Assembly: GCA_947460595.1 (NCBI GenBank)
Contig: CANHGS010000006.1
Coordinates: 104,941-168,940 of the forward strand
DNA from: Bacteroidota bacterium
Lineage (GTDB): Bacteria > Bacteroidota > Bacteroidia > Chitinophagales > Chitinophagaceae
Length of the DNA: 64,000 bases
Direction of reading: 5' to 3'
Shown here: in pieces, positions 35,371 to 44,281 of the stretch
Numbering within the stretch: position 1 is the stretch's first letter
How the letters are laid out: the number at the start of each line of letters is the position of its first letter
The notes under the pieces: model-generated
What the model was told of the DNA's origin: nothing
Seen by the model: the letters and a program-made list of their open reading frames with translations, nothing else
Database searches by the model: none
Translations under genes and position numbers: made by a program

Positions 35371-35706
35371 TTAACCTACCAAGGTTTCCACAAAAGAAAC
35401 CACTTCAGCCAAACGGCTATAGTTCACAGAATAGTAGATGAATTTGCCGTCTCTTGAAGTAGACACAATACCAGCCCTTCTTAAAATGGCCAAGTGTTGT
35501 GAAGCTACCGATTGCTCCAATCGTAACTTTACATATATCTCGGTAACGGTCATTTTTTGTTGATCATCAAGGAGTTTGATGATTTGCTGTCTGAGTTTGT
35601 GGTTGATAGAACGCAGAATTAATGCTGCTTTCTTGGCATGGATAAAATCAACTTTCAGCGCTGTTTTACCTGCATTCAACACAATGGATTGCATGGTCTG
35701 ACTCAT
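35371..35706 (-). CDS. ArsR-family winged-helix regulator
   Basis: 111 residues with an ArsR/SmtB fold: HKLRQQIIKLLDD, the recognition helix LEQSVASQHLAILRRAGIV and a beta-wing SRDGKFIYYSV. It contains no cysteine at all, so it cannot sense persulfide through a Cys pair as BigR, SqrR or CstR do, nor bind metal through the usual ArsR Cys sites. It precedes the persulfide dioxygenase gene and probably controls it. A C7 run (35707-35713 on the plus strand as G7) abuts the start codon. Confidence 0.85.
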   Translation of the reverse strand: MSQTMQSIVLNAGKTALKVDFIHAKKAALILRSINHKLRQQIIKLLDDQQKMTVTEIYVKLRLEQSVASQHLAILRRAGIVSTSRDGKFIYYSVNYSRLAEVVSFVETLVG

Positions 35707-35729
35707 GGGGGGGAGTATTATTAAGGTTT

Positions 35730-35758
35730 CAAAAATACTTTGATTCTAATCTTAAAGT
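35730..35758 (-). promoter_or_regulatory. Candidate promoter -7 and operator of the arsR-cstB pair
   Basis: On the minus strand TATTTTTG (35737-35730) fits the -7 consensus, though I found no matching -33 TTG. Adjoining it, ACTTTGATT (35737-35745) and AATCTTAAAGT (35748-35758) form an imperfect palindrome, suited to a dimeric repressor covering the promoter. Confidence 0.3.
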
Positions 35759-35815
35759 TATACTAATATTTTAGCATTGCATATGAAAATAATCAAATAT
35801 CCTAAAAGACAATTG

Positions 35816-36502
35816 TCATTTTTTGACAGGGGCTGAGTAGAAGGCCTTTAGATAATAGGGCTCTGCATAAGCCAAATTGGCAAATGCTGCCTTTTCAAAG
35901 GATTCTTTGGCTAAAATGGCCAGATGGCTAGCGTTGTGTTGTACCCCACTAAATAGGGCATTTGGGTGGTTTAGAATGGCTTGAAACTTAGGGGCACCCG
36001 TGCCTGAAAATACAATAAGCTGATTGTCAATTAATTCGGAAAAACTATGGGCGTCAAGAATCTTGGCAGAAGCCGCTTCTATTTCGCTTAAATGGGCGTT
36101 ATAAAGGGCGGTAAATACCTCCATCCTTCTGGCATCTATCAAGGGACAATAAAAGGCTTGGGTGTATTCCTTCCCTTTTTCCATTTGTGCCGCAAGCGCC
36201 ATTATTTTCAATGTACTAATGGTAATCAAGGGTTTGTCAAGTGCATAGCAAAGACCCTTGGCCGATGCCATTGACACCCTTAAACCGGTATAACTTCCTG
36301 GTCCTTCAGAAACAGCAATGGCATCCAATGCTGATAAATCCAAATCATTTTCCAGCATCAATCCCTGAATAGCAGGCTGCACAAATGCTCCGTGTTGTTT
36401 TTGATCAGGGCTTACCCTCATACCCAAAATGCTATCTCCTTGGGTTAAACAGATGCTAGCATAAGCTGTTGCAGTATCAATATGTAAAATGAGTGGAAGC
36501 AT
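35816..36502 (-). CDS. tsaB: tRNA threonylcarbamoyladenosine biosynthesis protein TsaB
   Basis: 228 residues. ASKHA-type start LILHIDTATAYASICL and the TsaB signature AIAVSEGPGSYTGLRVSMASAKGLCYAL around 60-88. TsaB pairs with TsaD and TsaE to build the t6A37 modification of ANN-decoding tRNAs; the shortened second lobe, not a full ATPase site, distinguishes it from TsaD. Its ATG overlaps the last base of the preceding dehydrogenase-domain gene's stop, so the two are translationally coupled. Confidence 0.92.
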   Translation of the reverse strand: MLPLILHIDTATAYASICLTQGDSILGMRVSPDQKQHGAFVQPAIQGLMLENDLDLSALDAIAVSEGPGSYTGLRVSMASAKGLCYALDKPLITISTLKIMALAAQMEKGKEYTQAFYCPLIDARRMEVFTALYNAHLSEIEAASAKILDAHSFSELIDNQLIVFSGTGAPKFQAILNHPNALFSGVQHNASHLAILAKESFEKAAFANLAYAEPYYLKAFYSAPVKK

Positions 36503-37134
36503 TAGGAAATAGGTTGTTGAAACTGTTCAGTTAGTTCTCGCATCATTTCGGGGGCCGGCTGGTATCTAGGATTGTTTTTTTCAAGCGCTTGTAATAATGC
36601 CAAGATCTTGGACAATCCAATTTTTTCAGCCCATTCAAAGGGGCCAAAGGGATAATTAGTACCCAGCTTCATAGCGATGTCCATATCAGCCTTAGAGCTT
36701 ACCCCATCCCCAAGGGCAAAATAAGCTTCATTAATAATCATGGCAATTACCCTGCCAGCCACTAAGCCCGGCTCATTTGGAACCCATACAAAATCCTGTT
36801 GCATAGTCCCTAAAACCATTTGCGCTCTGGCGCGATGGCTAGGATGTTCATTACCCAATTCCCAAATTTTTCTCTCCAAAAATCCATTCCATCCATTAAA
36901 GCGGATGGCATTTTCTGGCAAGGAATCTGTAGGAGCAGTCAACGCATTGACAAAAATGGGTTGGTGATGCACCCAAGAAAAACAGGGTCCGTCTTCCTCA
37001 TAACAAAGGTCAAAATAGGCGTCTACTTGTTTATCAGGATCTTGGTCGTGCCAAAAGATAGAAGCGTTTGCCATAATAGGCAGTGCTGCAAATTTTGTTT
37101 TTTGACTAGGATTTACTTTGACTAAGATTTGCAT
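36502..37134 (-). CDS. Stand-alone 3-hydroxyacyl-CoA dehydrogenase C-terminal-domain protein
   Basis: 210 residues. The C-terminal half matches the 3HCDH helical domain (VPNEPGLVAGRVIAMIINEAYFALGDGVSS, DIAMKLGTNYPFGPFEWAEKIG, ALEKNNPRYQPAPEM). The N-terminal half (1-105) lacks the GxGxxG Rossmann motif and NAD site, so it is not a complete dehydrogenase. It may be a degenerate or regulatory relative, or one supplying only the dimer/substrate part. It is coupled to tsaB by a one-base overlap. Function is unclear. Confidence 0.75.
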   Translation of the reverse strand: MQILVKVNPSQKTKFAALPIMANASIFWHDQDPDKQVDAYFDLCYEEDGPCFSWVHHQPIFVNALTAPTDSLPENAIRFNGWNGFLERKIWELGNEHPSHRARAQMVLGTMQQDFVWVPNEPGLVAGRVIAMIINEAYFALGDGVSSKADMDIAMKLGTNYPFGPFEWAEKIGLSKILALLQALEKNNPRYQPAPEMMRELTEQFQQPIS

Positions 37135-37160
37135 GAGTTAGTATGAATTGCAAATTTAGG

Positions 37161-37190
37161 TTGGCTGGTTCAAGGAAATGCATCAATTTG
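37161..37190 (+). promoter_or_regulatory. Candidate Bacteroidota-type promoter of ridA
   Basis: TTG (37161-37163), a 19-bp spacer, TCAATTTG (37183-37190): one mismatch to TTG-N19-21-TAnnTTTG, and the ATG follows 20 bp later. On the other strand TAAATTTG (37158-37151) may serve the divergent dehydrogenase-domain gene, but its -33 box is not evident. Confidence 0.4.
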
Positions 37191-37209
37191 CCCTCCTAAA
37201 AGAATATTT

Positions 37210-37596
37210 ATGCCAAAACAAATAATCAATACAGAAAAAGCCCCTTCACCTATTGGGCCATATAGTCAAGCAGTAAGAGCCAATGGCTTTGTTTTCTTAA
37301 GTGGACAAGTAGCATTTGTGCCTGAAACAGGTGAACTGGAACAGTCCAATTTGGAGGCCGAGACCCATCAGGTAATGAAGAATATTGCAGCGGTATTGGC
37401 GGAGGCAAAGATTAGTTTTGAACACGTAGTAAAAACCACCATCTTCTTAAGTGACATGTCTTTGTTTGCGCAAGTAAATTCCGTATATGACACTTATTTT
37501 ACGGGAGATTTTCCTGCAAGGGAAACCGTAGCTGTAAAAGGTTTGCCAAGAGGGGTTAACGTAGAAATTAGTATGACTGCCGTAGAAAAATTATAA
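37210..37596 (+). CDS. ridA: RidA-family reactive enamine/imine deaminase
   Basis: 128 residues, the usual RidA length. PSPIGPYSQAVRANGFVFLSGQ at the N-terminus, YFTGDFPARETVAVKGLPRGVNVEISM at the C-terminus with the substrate-carboxylate-binding R104 and E119. It hydrolyses 2-aminoacrylate and related enamines released by PLP enzymes, protecting other PLP enzymes. It overlaps the 3' end of the convergent epimerase gene by 6 bp; there is no separate terminator. Confidence 0.93.
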   Translation: MPKQIINTEKAPSPIGPYSQAVRANGFVFLSGQVAFVPETGELEQSNLEAETHQVMKNIAAVLAEAKISFEHVVKTTIFLSDMSLFAQVNSVYDTYFTGDFPARETVAVKGLPRGVNVEISMTAVEKL

Positions 37597-38526
37597 TTTC
37601 CTAATAGTATAGGTAGTTCTAAAAACCTTTGTTGTATGGGGTTCCAAAGTTTGGAGCCCCATTTGATTGTTAAAAGCGTCTGGGGCAGAACTCAGGTTTT
37701 CAATAGCAATCATATCCCTGGTTGGGGGAGTATAAATTTGCAAATAGGGATAACTGCTTGCGGGTTCAATGATTAATTCCAAAGACTGATTAGAAAGTCT
37801 ACAATAAGGTTGTTTTAAAGAGTTGTCTAGTTTAAAACAATTGTCCAAAAAAACACCTTGCAATGCTGCTCCATCTACAAATCGATTGTCTGCTATTAAT
37901 TTGCCTGTGGGCAATAAGTCTGCATTAAATTCCAATTGTTGATCACTTGTAAATTGCAGGGCGCATTCGTCAACAGTTCCGCCTAAGTTAAAATAAGGAT
38001 GCCAACCATCGCTCAGCGGAATATTGGAATTGCTGGCATTGGTAACACTTGTTGCTACACTTAATTGATTGCCTTTTTCTAATGTCCAATCTACTTGAAT
38101 CAGAAAGGGGAAGGGGTATCCTGGAATATTTCCAAGATAATGATACAATAATTCAACTCTGGCCTGGTCCTTATTGGCCTCGGTATGTTGAATCTCAAAA
38201 ATAGCATCGTATAGAATGCCGTGTATTGCATGATTGGATAGGGAGAATTTCTTTACTTGAAAATGATCTTCATTCCAAACATATTTTCCTTCTCGCATTC
38301 GGCATACAAAGGGAGAAAGTTTGGCACTTTTGAATCCGTTGGTAATATTGGTCATTGCGTCTTCAACAGACTCAAAACCTACTACCACATTGGGTCCATC
38401 TACCAGGCGGAATGCATTTAACAATGCACCAAAAGCGTAAATCTGGGCTTCCGTTTTAGTACTAGCATCTTTGAGTGTAATAATGGGAGCGGCTTCTAAA
38501 TGGTCTATATGAATGGAGAATGACAT
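37591..38526 (-). CDS. Aldose 1-epimerase family protein
   Basis: 311 residues from the ATG at 38526 (MSFSIHIDHLEA); in-frame codons upstream look non-coding. Galactose-mutarotase-type fold with SNHAIHGILYDAIFEI (first catalytic His region), SDGWHPYFNLGG (second His) and LELIIEPASSYPYLQIYTPPTRDMIAIENLSSAPDAFNN (with the catalytic Glu). It interconverts sugar anomers or acts as a glucose-6-phosphate 1-epimerase-like enzyme; the exact sugar is unknown. The 365-bp gap 38527-38891 beyond it is AT-rich and holds only the icmF promoter candidate. Confidence 0.88.
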   Translation of the reverse strand: MSFSIHIDHLEAAPIITLKDASTKTEAQIYAFGALLNAFRLVDGPNVVVGFESVEDAMTNITNGFKSAKLSPFVCRMREGKYVWNEDHFQVKKFSLSNHAIHGILYDAIFEIQHTEANKDQARVELLYHYLGNIPGYPFPFLIQVDWTLEKGNQLSVATSVTNASNSNIPLSDGWHPYFNLGGTVDECALQFTSDQQLEFNADLLPTGKLIADNRFVDGAALQGVFLDNCFKLDNSLKQPYCRLSNQSLELIIEPASSYPYLQIYTPPTRDMIAIENLSSAPDAFNNQMGLQTLEPHTTKVFRTTYTIRKL

Positions 38527-38842
38527 AGATTTTACTTTAACCATAAAAATAAAGAAAGTTTTGCTGCTGAAAAAGGAAACCAACTTTTAGATAAATGTTA
38601 GATTTCAGCTCTAAAGAAATTAGCATAGTAGGGCTATTCTTAATTAGCTAAACCATTATTTTTTATATTGCTAAGGGGCTTGTCACCATGTTTTTTTTCT
38701 TGTCAATTCTCGCAACAAAAGGTGCATCCATTGCTAATAAGCCTTTCATCATTCAAGTATTTATAACATAGGTATTGATCAGGATGGGCGGATGCATGTT
38801 TCAGCAACCAATACGTGAGTCCAGCAAAAAAACTAACACCCG

Positions 38843-38872
38843 TTAACTATTGGTTGCAAAACTGTATTTTTG
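38843..38872 (+). promoter_or_regulatory. Candidate Bacteroidota-type promoter of icmF
   Basis: TTA (38843-38845), a 19-bp spacer, then TATTTTTG (38865-38872), one mismatch to the -33/-7 consensus. The ATG at 38892 follows after a short leader, which supports that start over the in-frame start at 38850, which precedes the -7 box. Confidence 0.45.
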
Positions 38873-38891
38873 CGGCTCAAGAATTACAGTA

Positions 38892-41800
38892 ATGTCATTT
38901 ACCACACAGCATAAGATCAGAATTGTAACCGCAGCCAGCCTTTTTGACGGGCACGATGCCGCCATTAATATCATGCGCCGGATTTTGCAAAGCAAGGGAG
39001 CAGAAATTATTCATTTAGGACATAATAGAAGTGTTTTAGAAATAGTAGAATGTGCCATTGAAGAAGATGCTCAAGGCATTGCCATAACCTCTTATCAAGG
39101 GGGGCATGTTGAGTTTTTTCAGTATATGAAAGACTTACTTGACCAAAATGGATGTAGCCATATCAAAATTTTTGGCGGTGGGGGAGGAACCATCCTTCCA
39201 GAAGAAATCAGACGCTTGCACCAATACGGAATTACCCGCATTTATAGCCCTGACGATGGTAGACAAATGGGTTTGGAGGGTATGATTGAAGACCTCATTA
39301 AACAGTGTGATTTTGCACTACCCGCAAAAGCCCATTTGACAGGACCCATGACCATGGATCAGGCAAAAGATATTCGTAAAATTGCCCGCCAAATTAGCAA
39401 TGCAGAAAATGCTGTGCCGTTTGGTGATACTTTAGAACTAACAGATAAGAAAATACCCGTCTTGGGGATTACCGGAACCGGTGGGGCAGGAAAAAGTTCT
39501 GTAACCGATGAAATGGTGCGTAGGTTCTTGCATTATTATGACAACAAAACCATTGCAGTAATATCGGTAGACCCATCCAAGAAAAAAACAGGGGGTGCCC
39601 TATTGGGCGATAGGATTAGAATGAATGCCATTTCTCATCCTAGGGCTTATATGCGTAGCATGGCCACCCGCGATGATAATACAGCCCTAAGCGCTTATTT
39701 GCAAGAAGCCATTGACGCTTGTAAAGCCATGGACTTTGATTTGATTATTTTAGAAACTGCTGGGGTTGGACAAAGTGATGCCAGTATTTTGGATTATTGC
39801 GATGCCAGTTTGTATGTGATGACACCCGAATACGGTGCGGCTTCTCAATTAGAAAAAATAAATATGTTAGACTATGCAGACCTGGTTTGTATTAATAAGT
39901 TTGACAAAGCAGGAGCACTAGATGCCCTTCATGATGTGCGCAAACAATTCAAACGCAACCACAATCTCTGGACAGCCAAAGACAGTGAATTACCCATTGT
40001 TGGTACCATTGCTTCTCAGTTCAACGATAGCGGAGTTAATGAATTATTTGAAAGGATGATCACTGTATTGGAAGTCAAGACTGGCTTGAATTTTGGAGCA
40101 ACCAGTACCATCTTGTTCAAACAAGATAGGGAACATGCTACCACTACCCAATCCCAAATTATTCCTCCCAAACGCGTTAGGTATTTAACAGAGATTGCTG
40201 ATAAGAATAGAGCATATGATGCATGGGTCAAAGCGCAATCTGCGCTAGCTTCTCAGCTGTATCAAATAGATGGAACCATTCAGACCATCCAATCAGAAAA
40301 GGCATTTCACCAAGCAGACCAATTGGCATTTTTAGAAAATTTGAAAAACCATATTGCTGCTAAAATTGACGCTTCAAATCAAACATTGATACATGGTTGG
40401 CCAGAAGTTGTAAAAAAATACCAAGCAGACTATTTAGAATATCAGGTGAGAGACAAAACCCTCAAACTTGCTTTAACAGGACAGTCATTGAGTGGTACTA
40501 GAATTCCTAAAATTACCTTACCCAAATACCAAGACTGGGGCGATTTGCTCAAATGGCAATTGCAAGAAAATCTGCCTGGTGAATTTCCCTATACAGCAGG
40601 TGTATTTGAATTAAAAAGACAAGGGGAAGATCCAACCAGAATGTTTGCGGGTGAGGGTGGTCCTGAAAGAACCAATAAACGTTTTCACTATGTTTCTTTA
40701 GGTCAGCCAGCTATCAGATTGTCTACTGCATTTGATAGCGTTACCCTATATGGAGAAGACCCCGCACCACGTCCAGATATTTATGGAAAAGTGGGTAATA
40801 GTGGCGTGAGTATTGCCACAGTAGATGACGCCAAAAAACTCTACAGTGGTTTTGATCTCTGTGATCCCAAGACATCGGTAAGTATGACCATCAATGGTCC
40901 TGCACCTATTATACTTGCTTTTTTCATGAATGCAGCCATTGACCAATTATGTGAAAAGTATATCACGGAAAATAAACTTTGGCCACAAGTAGAAACCTAT
41001 CTAGAACAAAAGTTCAAGAATAGTCCAAGACCTATTTATTATAACCCTGCTTCCCCAGAAAGATTGCCAGAAGGTAATAATGGATTGGGTTTGAAGCTAT
41101 TGGGTGTTAGTGGTGATGAAGTGCTTCCTGCAGAAGTCTATCAACAATTGAAAGCCCAAGCACTAACCCAAGTAAGGGGTACGGTGCAGGCCGATATTTT
41201 AAAAGAAGACCAGGCACAAAATACTTGTATCTTCTCTACAGAGTTTGCCCTCAAATTAATGGGAGATGTACAGTCCTATTTTATTGAGCAAAAAATTCGC
41301 AATTTTTACAGTGTTAGTATTAGTGGATACCATATTGCAGAAGCCGGCGCCAACCCCATTACCCAATTGGCATTTACTTTGAGTAATGGTTTTACTTATG
41401 TAGAATATTACTTGAGTAGGGGCATGCATATTGATGATTTTGCCCCCAATTTATCATTCTTCTTTAGCAATGGAATGGACGCAGAGTACAGCGTGATTGG
41501 ACGTGTGGCCAGAAGAATCTGGGCCAAAGCCATGAAGCAGTTGTACAAGGGGAATGACCGTTCTCAAAAACTCAAATACCATATTCAAACTAGTGGACGC
41601 AGTTTGCACGCGCAGGAAATTGACTTTAATGATATTCGCACTACACTGCAAGCCCTCTATGCCATTTATGACAACTGCAATAGTTTGCATACCAATGCCT
41701 ATGATGAAGCTATAACCACTCCAACAGAAGAGAGTGTGCGCAGGGCCATGGCCATTCAATTAATCATCAACCGAGAATTGGGTACTGCCAAAAGTGAAAA

Positions 41801-42275
41801 TCCCAACCAGGGAAGTTTCTTGATGGAGGAATTGACAGACTTGGTAGAAGAAGCCGTACTGATTGAGTTTGATAGAATTACGGAAAGAGGCGGTGTATTG
41901 GGAGCTATGGAAAGAATGTACCAGCGCAACAAAATTCAAGAAGAAAGTTTGCACTATGAGACGCTCAAACATACGGGTGAATTGCCCATTGTTGGCGTAA
42001 ATACATTTTTAAACAAAAAGGGAAGTCCCACCATCTTGCCTGGAGAAGTGATCCGGTCTACCACGGAAGAAAAAGAACAACAGATTCAGAACCTGCAACT
42101 GTTTTGGAAACGCAATGCAGCCAAAAATCAGGCAGCTTTGGAGCAACTCAAAGTAGTGGCATTGAAAAATGGAAACCTATTTGCGGAGTTGATGGAAACG
42201 GTAAAATATTGTTCCTTGGGGCAGATTACCCATGCTTTATACCAGGTGGGTGGGCAGTATCGGAGAAATATGTAG
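38892..42275 (+). CDS. icmF: Fused isobutyryl-CoA mutase (IcmF)
   Basis: 1127 residues in the IcmF order: B12-binding domain (1-140) with the His ligand in [16 protein letters not shown] (H21) and [10 protein letters not shown]; a MeaB-like G3E GTPase (about 165-420) with Walker [10 protein letters not shown] near 196, ETAGVGQSD and NKFDKAG; then the mutase TIM barrel (about 560-1100) with [28 protein letters not shown] and [16 protein letters not shown]. It interconverts isobutyryl- and n-butyryl-CoA (some members also pivalyl/isovaleryl-CoA) using adenosylcobalamin, with its GTPase acting as repair chaperone. Substrate preference cannot be read with certainty. Confidence 0.95.
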   Translation: MSFTTQHKIRIVTAASLFDGHDAAINIMRRILQSKGAEIIHLGHNRSVLEIVECAIEEDAQGIAITSYQGGHVEFFQYMKDLLDQNGCSHIKIFGGGGGTILPEEIRRLHQYGITRIYSPDDGRQMGLEGMIEDLIKQCDFALPAKAHLTGPMTMDQAKDIRKIARQISNAENAVPFGDTLELTDKKIPVLGITGTGGAGKSSVTDEMVRRFLHYYDNKTIAVISVDPSKKKTGGALLGDRIRMNAISHPRAYMRSMATRDDNTALSAYLQEAIDACKAMDFDLIILETAGVGQSDASILDYCDASLYVMTPEYGAASQLEKINMLDYADLVCINKFDKAGALDALHDVRKQFKRNHNLWTAKDSELPIVGTIASQFNDSGVNELFERMITVLEVKTGLNFGATSTILFKQDREHATTTQSQIIPPKRVRYLTEIADKNRAYDAWVKAQSALASQLYQIDGTIQTIQSEKAFHQADQLAFLENLKNHIAAKIDASNQTLIHGWPEVVKKYQADYLEYQVRDKTLKLALTGQSLSGTRIPKITLPKYQDWGDLLKWQLQENLPGEFPYTAGVFELKRQGEDPTRMFAGEGGPERTNKRFHYVSLGQPAIRLSTAFDSVTLYGEDPAPRPDIYGKVGNSGVSIATVDDAKKLYSGFDLCDPKTSVSMTINGPAPIILAFFMNAAIDQLCEKYITENKLWPQVETYLEQKFKNSPRPIYYNPASPERLPEGNNGLGLKLLGVSGDEVLPAEVYQQLKAQALTQVRGTVQADILKEDQAQNTCIFSTEFALKLMGDVQSYFIEQKIRNFYSVSISGYHIAEAGANPITQLAFTLSNGFTYVEYYLSRGMHIDDFAPNLSFFFSNGMDAEYSVIGRVARRIWAKAMKQLYKGNDRSQKLKYHIQTSGRSLHAQEIDFNDIRTTLQALYAIYDNCNSLHTNAYDEAITTPTEESVRRAMAIQLIINRELGTAKSENPNQGSFLMEELTDLVEEAVLIEFDRITERGGVLGAMERMYQRNKIQEESLHYETLKHTGELPIVGVNTFLNKKGSPTILPGEVIRSTTEEKEQQIQNLQLFWKRNAAKNQAALEQLKVVALKNGNLFAELMETVKYCSLGQITHALYQVGGQYRRNM

Positions 42276-42311
42276 CAAATTAGTTATCTTGAAGCCGTAT
42301 AAATAAAAATT

Positions 42312-42902
42312 ATGTTGTTGAAAAGAATCCTTGTTTGCCTATTGCTTTTGATTGGTACCCAACAAAAAATGCAAGCCCAGTTCAAAAAATATGATTCTAC
42401 CCTTAAAGTAGCCAAGGCTGGTTATAGGGTCTATTGCAATAATAAAAGTGCAGAAAAAAATACGGTAACACTTACTCCTGTTGGTTTTGAAAAAGAAGCA
42501 CGTGAAGTTAGTTTTGAAATCAAGGGTAGAATTAAATCTGCCGAAACGGATGATTTAAACAACGATGGGTTTCCTGATTTAGTAGTCTATGTTTATACAG
42601 GTGTAGAAAGTGTTTTTGGTAAAGTAATAGGTATTTATTCTGAGAAAAATGAATCCATTGGACCCATTAGTTTTCCAGATATTTTAGACGATCCCAAATT
42701 AAGAATTGGATATAGGGGTTTTGATGAATTTTCTTTAATGGAAGGCAACCTGATGCGCAGATTTCCTATTTATCAACAGGTAGATAGTGCCAAATACGAA
42801 CCTACTGGAATGATGCGTCAACTGCAATATAGGGTGATGCCAGGAGAGAATGGGGCACAGAAATTCAAAGTACTGCGTACGTTTGAATTTAAGAAACAAT
42901 AA
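42312..42902 (+). CDS. PliI-like periplasmic lysozyme inhibitor
   Basis: 196 residues. Signal peptide (to about 23, ending MQAQ). The domain shows a Ca-type loop TDDLNNDGFPDLVVYVY (about 79-95), FGKVIGIYSEKNESIGPISFP and GYRGFDEFSLMEGNLMRRFPIY. These match the PliI/PliC-like inhibitors of I-type (invertebrate) lysozyme as I recall them. It would act in the periplasm against host or predator lysozyme. The FG-GAP-like loop alone could mislead, so the call is moderate. It starts 36 bp after icmF and is followed after 11 bp by a monooxygenase gene. Confidence 0.7.
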   Translation: MLLKRILVCLLLLIGTQQKMQAQFKKYDSTLKVAKAGYRVYCNNKSAEKNTVTLTPVGFEKEAREVSFEIKGRIKSAETDDLNNDGFPDLVVYVYTGVESVFGKVIGIYSEKNESIGPISFPDILDDPKLRIGYRGFDEFSLMEGNLMRRFPIYQQVDSAKYEPTGMMRQLQYRVMPGENGAQKFKVLRTFEFKKQ

Positions 42903-42913
42903 TATTATTTAGC

Positions 42914-44206
42914 ATGAGCCAACGCGTATGTGTTATTGGTGCTGGACCTTCTGGCATTACGGCAGCTAAAAATCTATTGGATGCTGGTCTGCAAGTAATG
43001 GTGTATGATTATGGAAATGAAGTAGGGGGTAACTGGGTCTTCACGGAGCAAGAAGGTCATTCCTCTGTTTTTGAAACCACCCATATTATTTCTTCTAAAG
43101 ACTTTAGTCAATACGATGATTTTGACATGCCGGAGCATTATCCGGACTATCCAGGACACAAAGATTTGGCAGAATATTTTCAGGCTTATGCCCGTCAATT
43201 TAATTTGTATGCACATATTCAATTTCAAACACTGGTCAAGTCTTGTGAACGCAATGCGCTAGGCAAGTGGATGGTAACCATAGAACAAGCTGGATCTATG
43301 AGTACCAAAGAATTTGATGCATTGGCTGTATGTAATGGACACCATTGGCAACCTAGAATGCCTGAATATCCAGGGAGCTTTAGCGGTGAATTCATACATT
43401 CCCACACCGTCAAGCGATTTAGCCGTTTTGCTAATAAAAGGGTATTGGTGATTGGAGGAGGTAATTCTGCCTGTGACGTAGCGGTAGAAAGTAGCCGGGT
43501 AGCTGCAAGTGTTGATATGAGCTGGAGAAGGGGTTATTGGATTGTTCCCAAGTTTATGATGGGCCGGCCGGCCGATGTTTTTAGTTCCAAAATCAATTGG
43601 TTACCCAGAAAGATATGGCAAACTGTATCGGCCCTAAGCCTGCGTTTGCGCAATGGAAAAAATGAGCTCTATGGTCTACCCAATCCAGAAGCGCCATTGG
43701 GTTCCCACCATCCAACCGTGAATGAAGACTTGTTTTTTACCATTAGACATGGTAAAATCAAACCCAGAAAAGACATAGCCAAATTAGAGGGGAATACCGT
43801 TCATTTTGTAGACGGTACCAAGGGGGAATATGATTGTATGGTGGCATGTACTGGTTATCAGATTACCCATCCTTTTTTTGACAAAAACCTGATTGATTAT
43901 TCAGAAGGCGCTGTGCCTTTGTGGTTGCGCATGATACACCCAAGCATAGAGAACCTCTATTTTATTGGGTTATTCCAGCCACTGGGCTGTATTTGGCCTG
44001 GATCAGAATTGCAATCCAAAATCATGGCAAGAGAATTAAGTGGCCAATGGAAGCGCCCTAACAATGTTGCTACACTTATTGAACAAGAATTAACCCATCC
44101 GGATTTTGATCAAATTCAAACACCCAGACATACCATTACGGTAGACTATCATAAATTCCGCAAAAGATTGCTCAAATACCTACCCAATCATCCATCCCGC
44201 TTTTGA
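42914..44206 (+). CDS. Flavin-containing monooxygenase
   Basis: 430 residues. FAD-binding GAGPSG (8-13), EVGGNW about 37, and NADPH-binding GGGNSACDVA near 180. The FMO fingerprint region between (HYPDYPGHKDLAEYFQAYARQF) and a C-terminal ATG-type motif (ACTGYQITHPFF) fit group B FMOs, which oxygenate N or S atoms or act as Baeyer-Villiger enzymes. The substrate is unknown. It is co-directional with icmF and the PliI-like gene. Confidence 0.88.
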   Translation: MSQRVCVIGAGPSGITAAKNLLDAGLQVMVYDYGNEVGGNWVFTEQEGHSSVFETTHIISSKDFSQYDDFDMPEHYPDYPGHKDLAEYFQAYARQFNLYAHIQFQTLVKSCERNALGKWMVTIEQAGSMSTKEFDALAVCNGHHWQPRMPEYPGSFSGEFIHSHTVKRFSRFANKRVLVIGGGNSACDVAVESSRVAASVDMSWRRGYWIVPKFMMGRPADVFSSKINWLPRKIWQTVSALSLRLRNGKNELYGLPNPEAPLGSHHPTVNEDLFFTIRHGKIKPRKDIAKLEGNTVHFVDGTKGEYDCMVACTGYQITHPFFDKNLIDYSEGAVPLWLRMIHPSIENLYFIGLFQPLGCIWPGSELQSKIMARELSGQWKRPNNVATLIEQELTHPDFDQIQTPRHTITVDYHKFRKRLLKYLPNHPSRF

Positions 44207-44281
44207 GAAGTATGTGAAGTTTCTGTTATCTGATGCATTTGGTAAAAGGCTTTTGTATCTTAGACATCTTAAATAGCTCCC

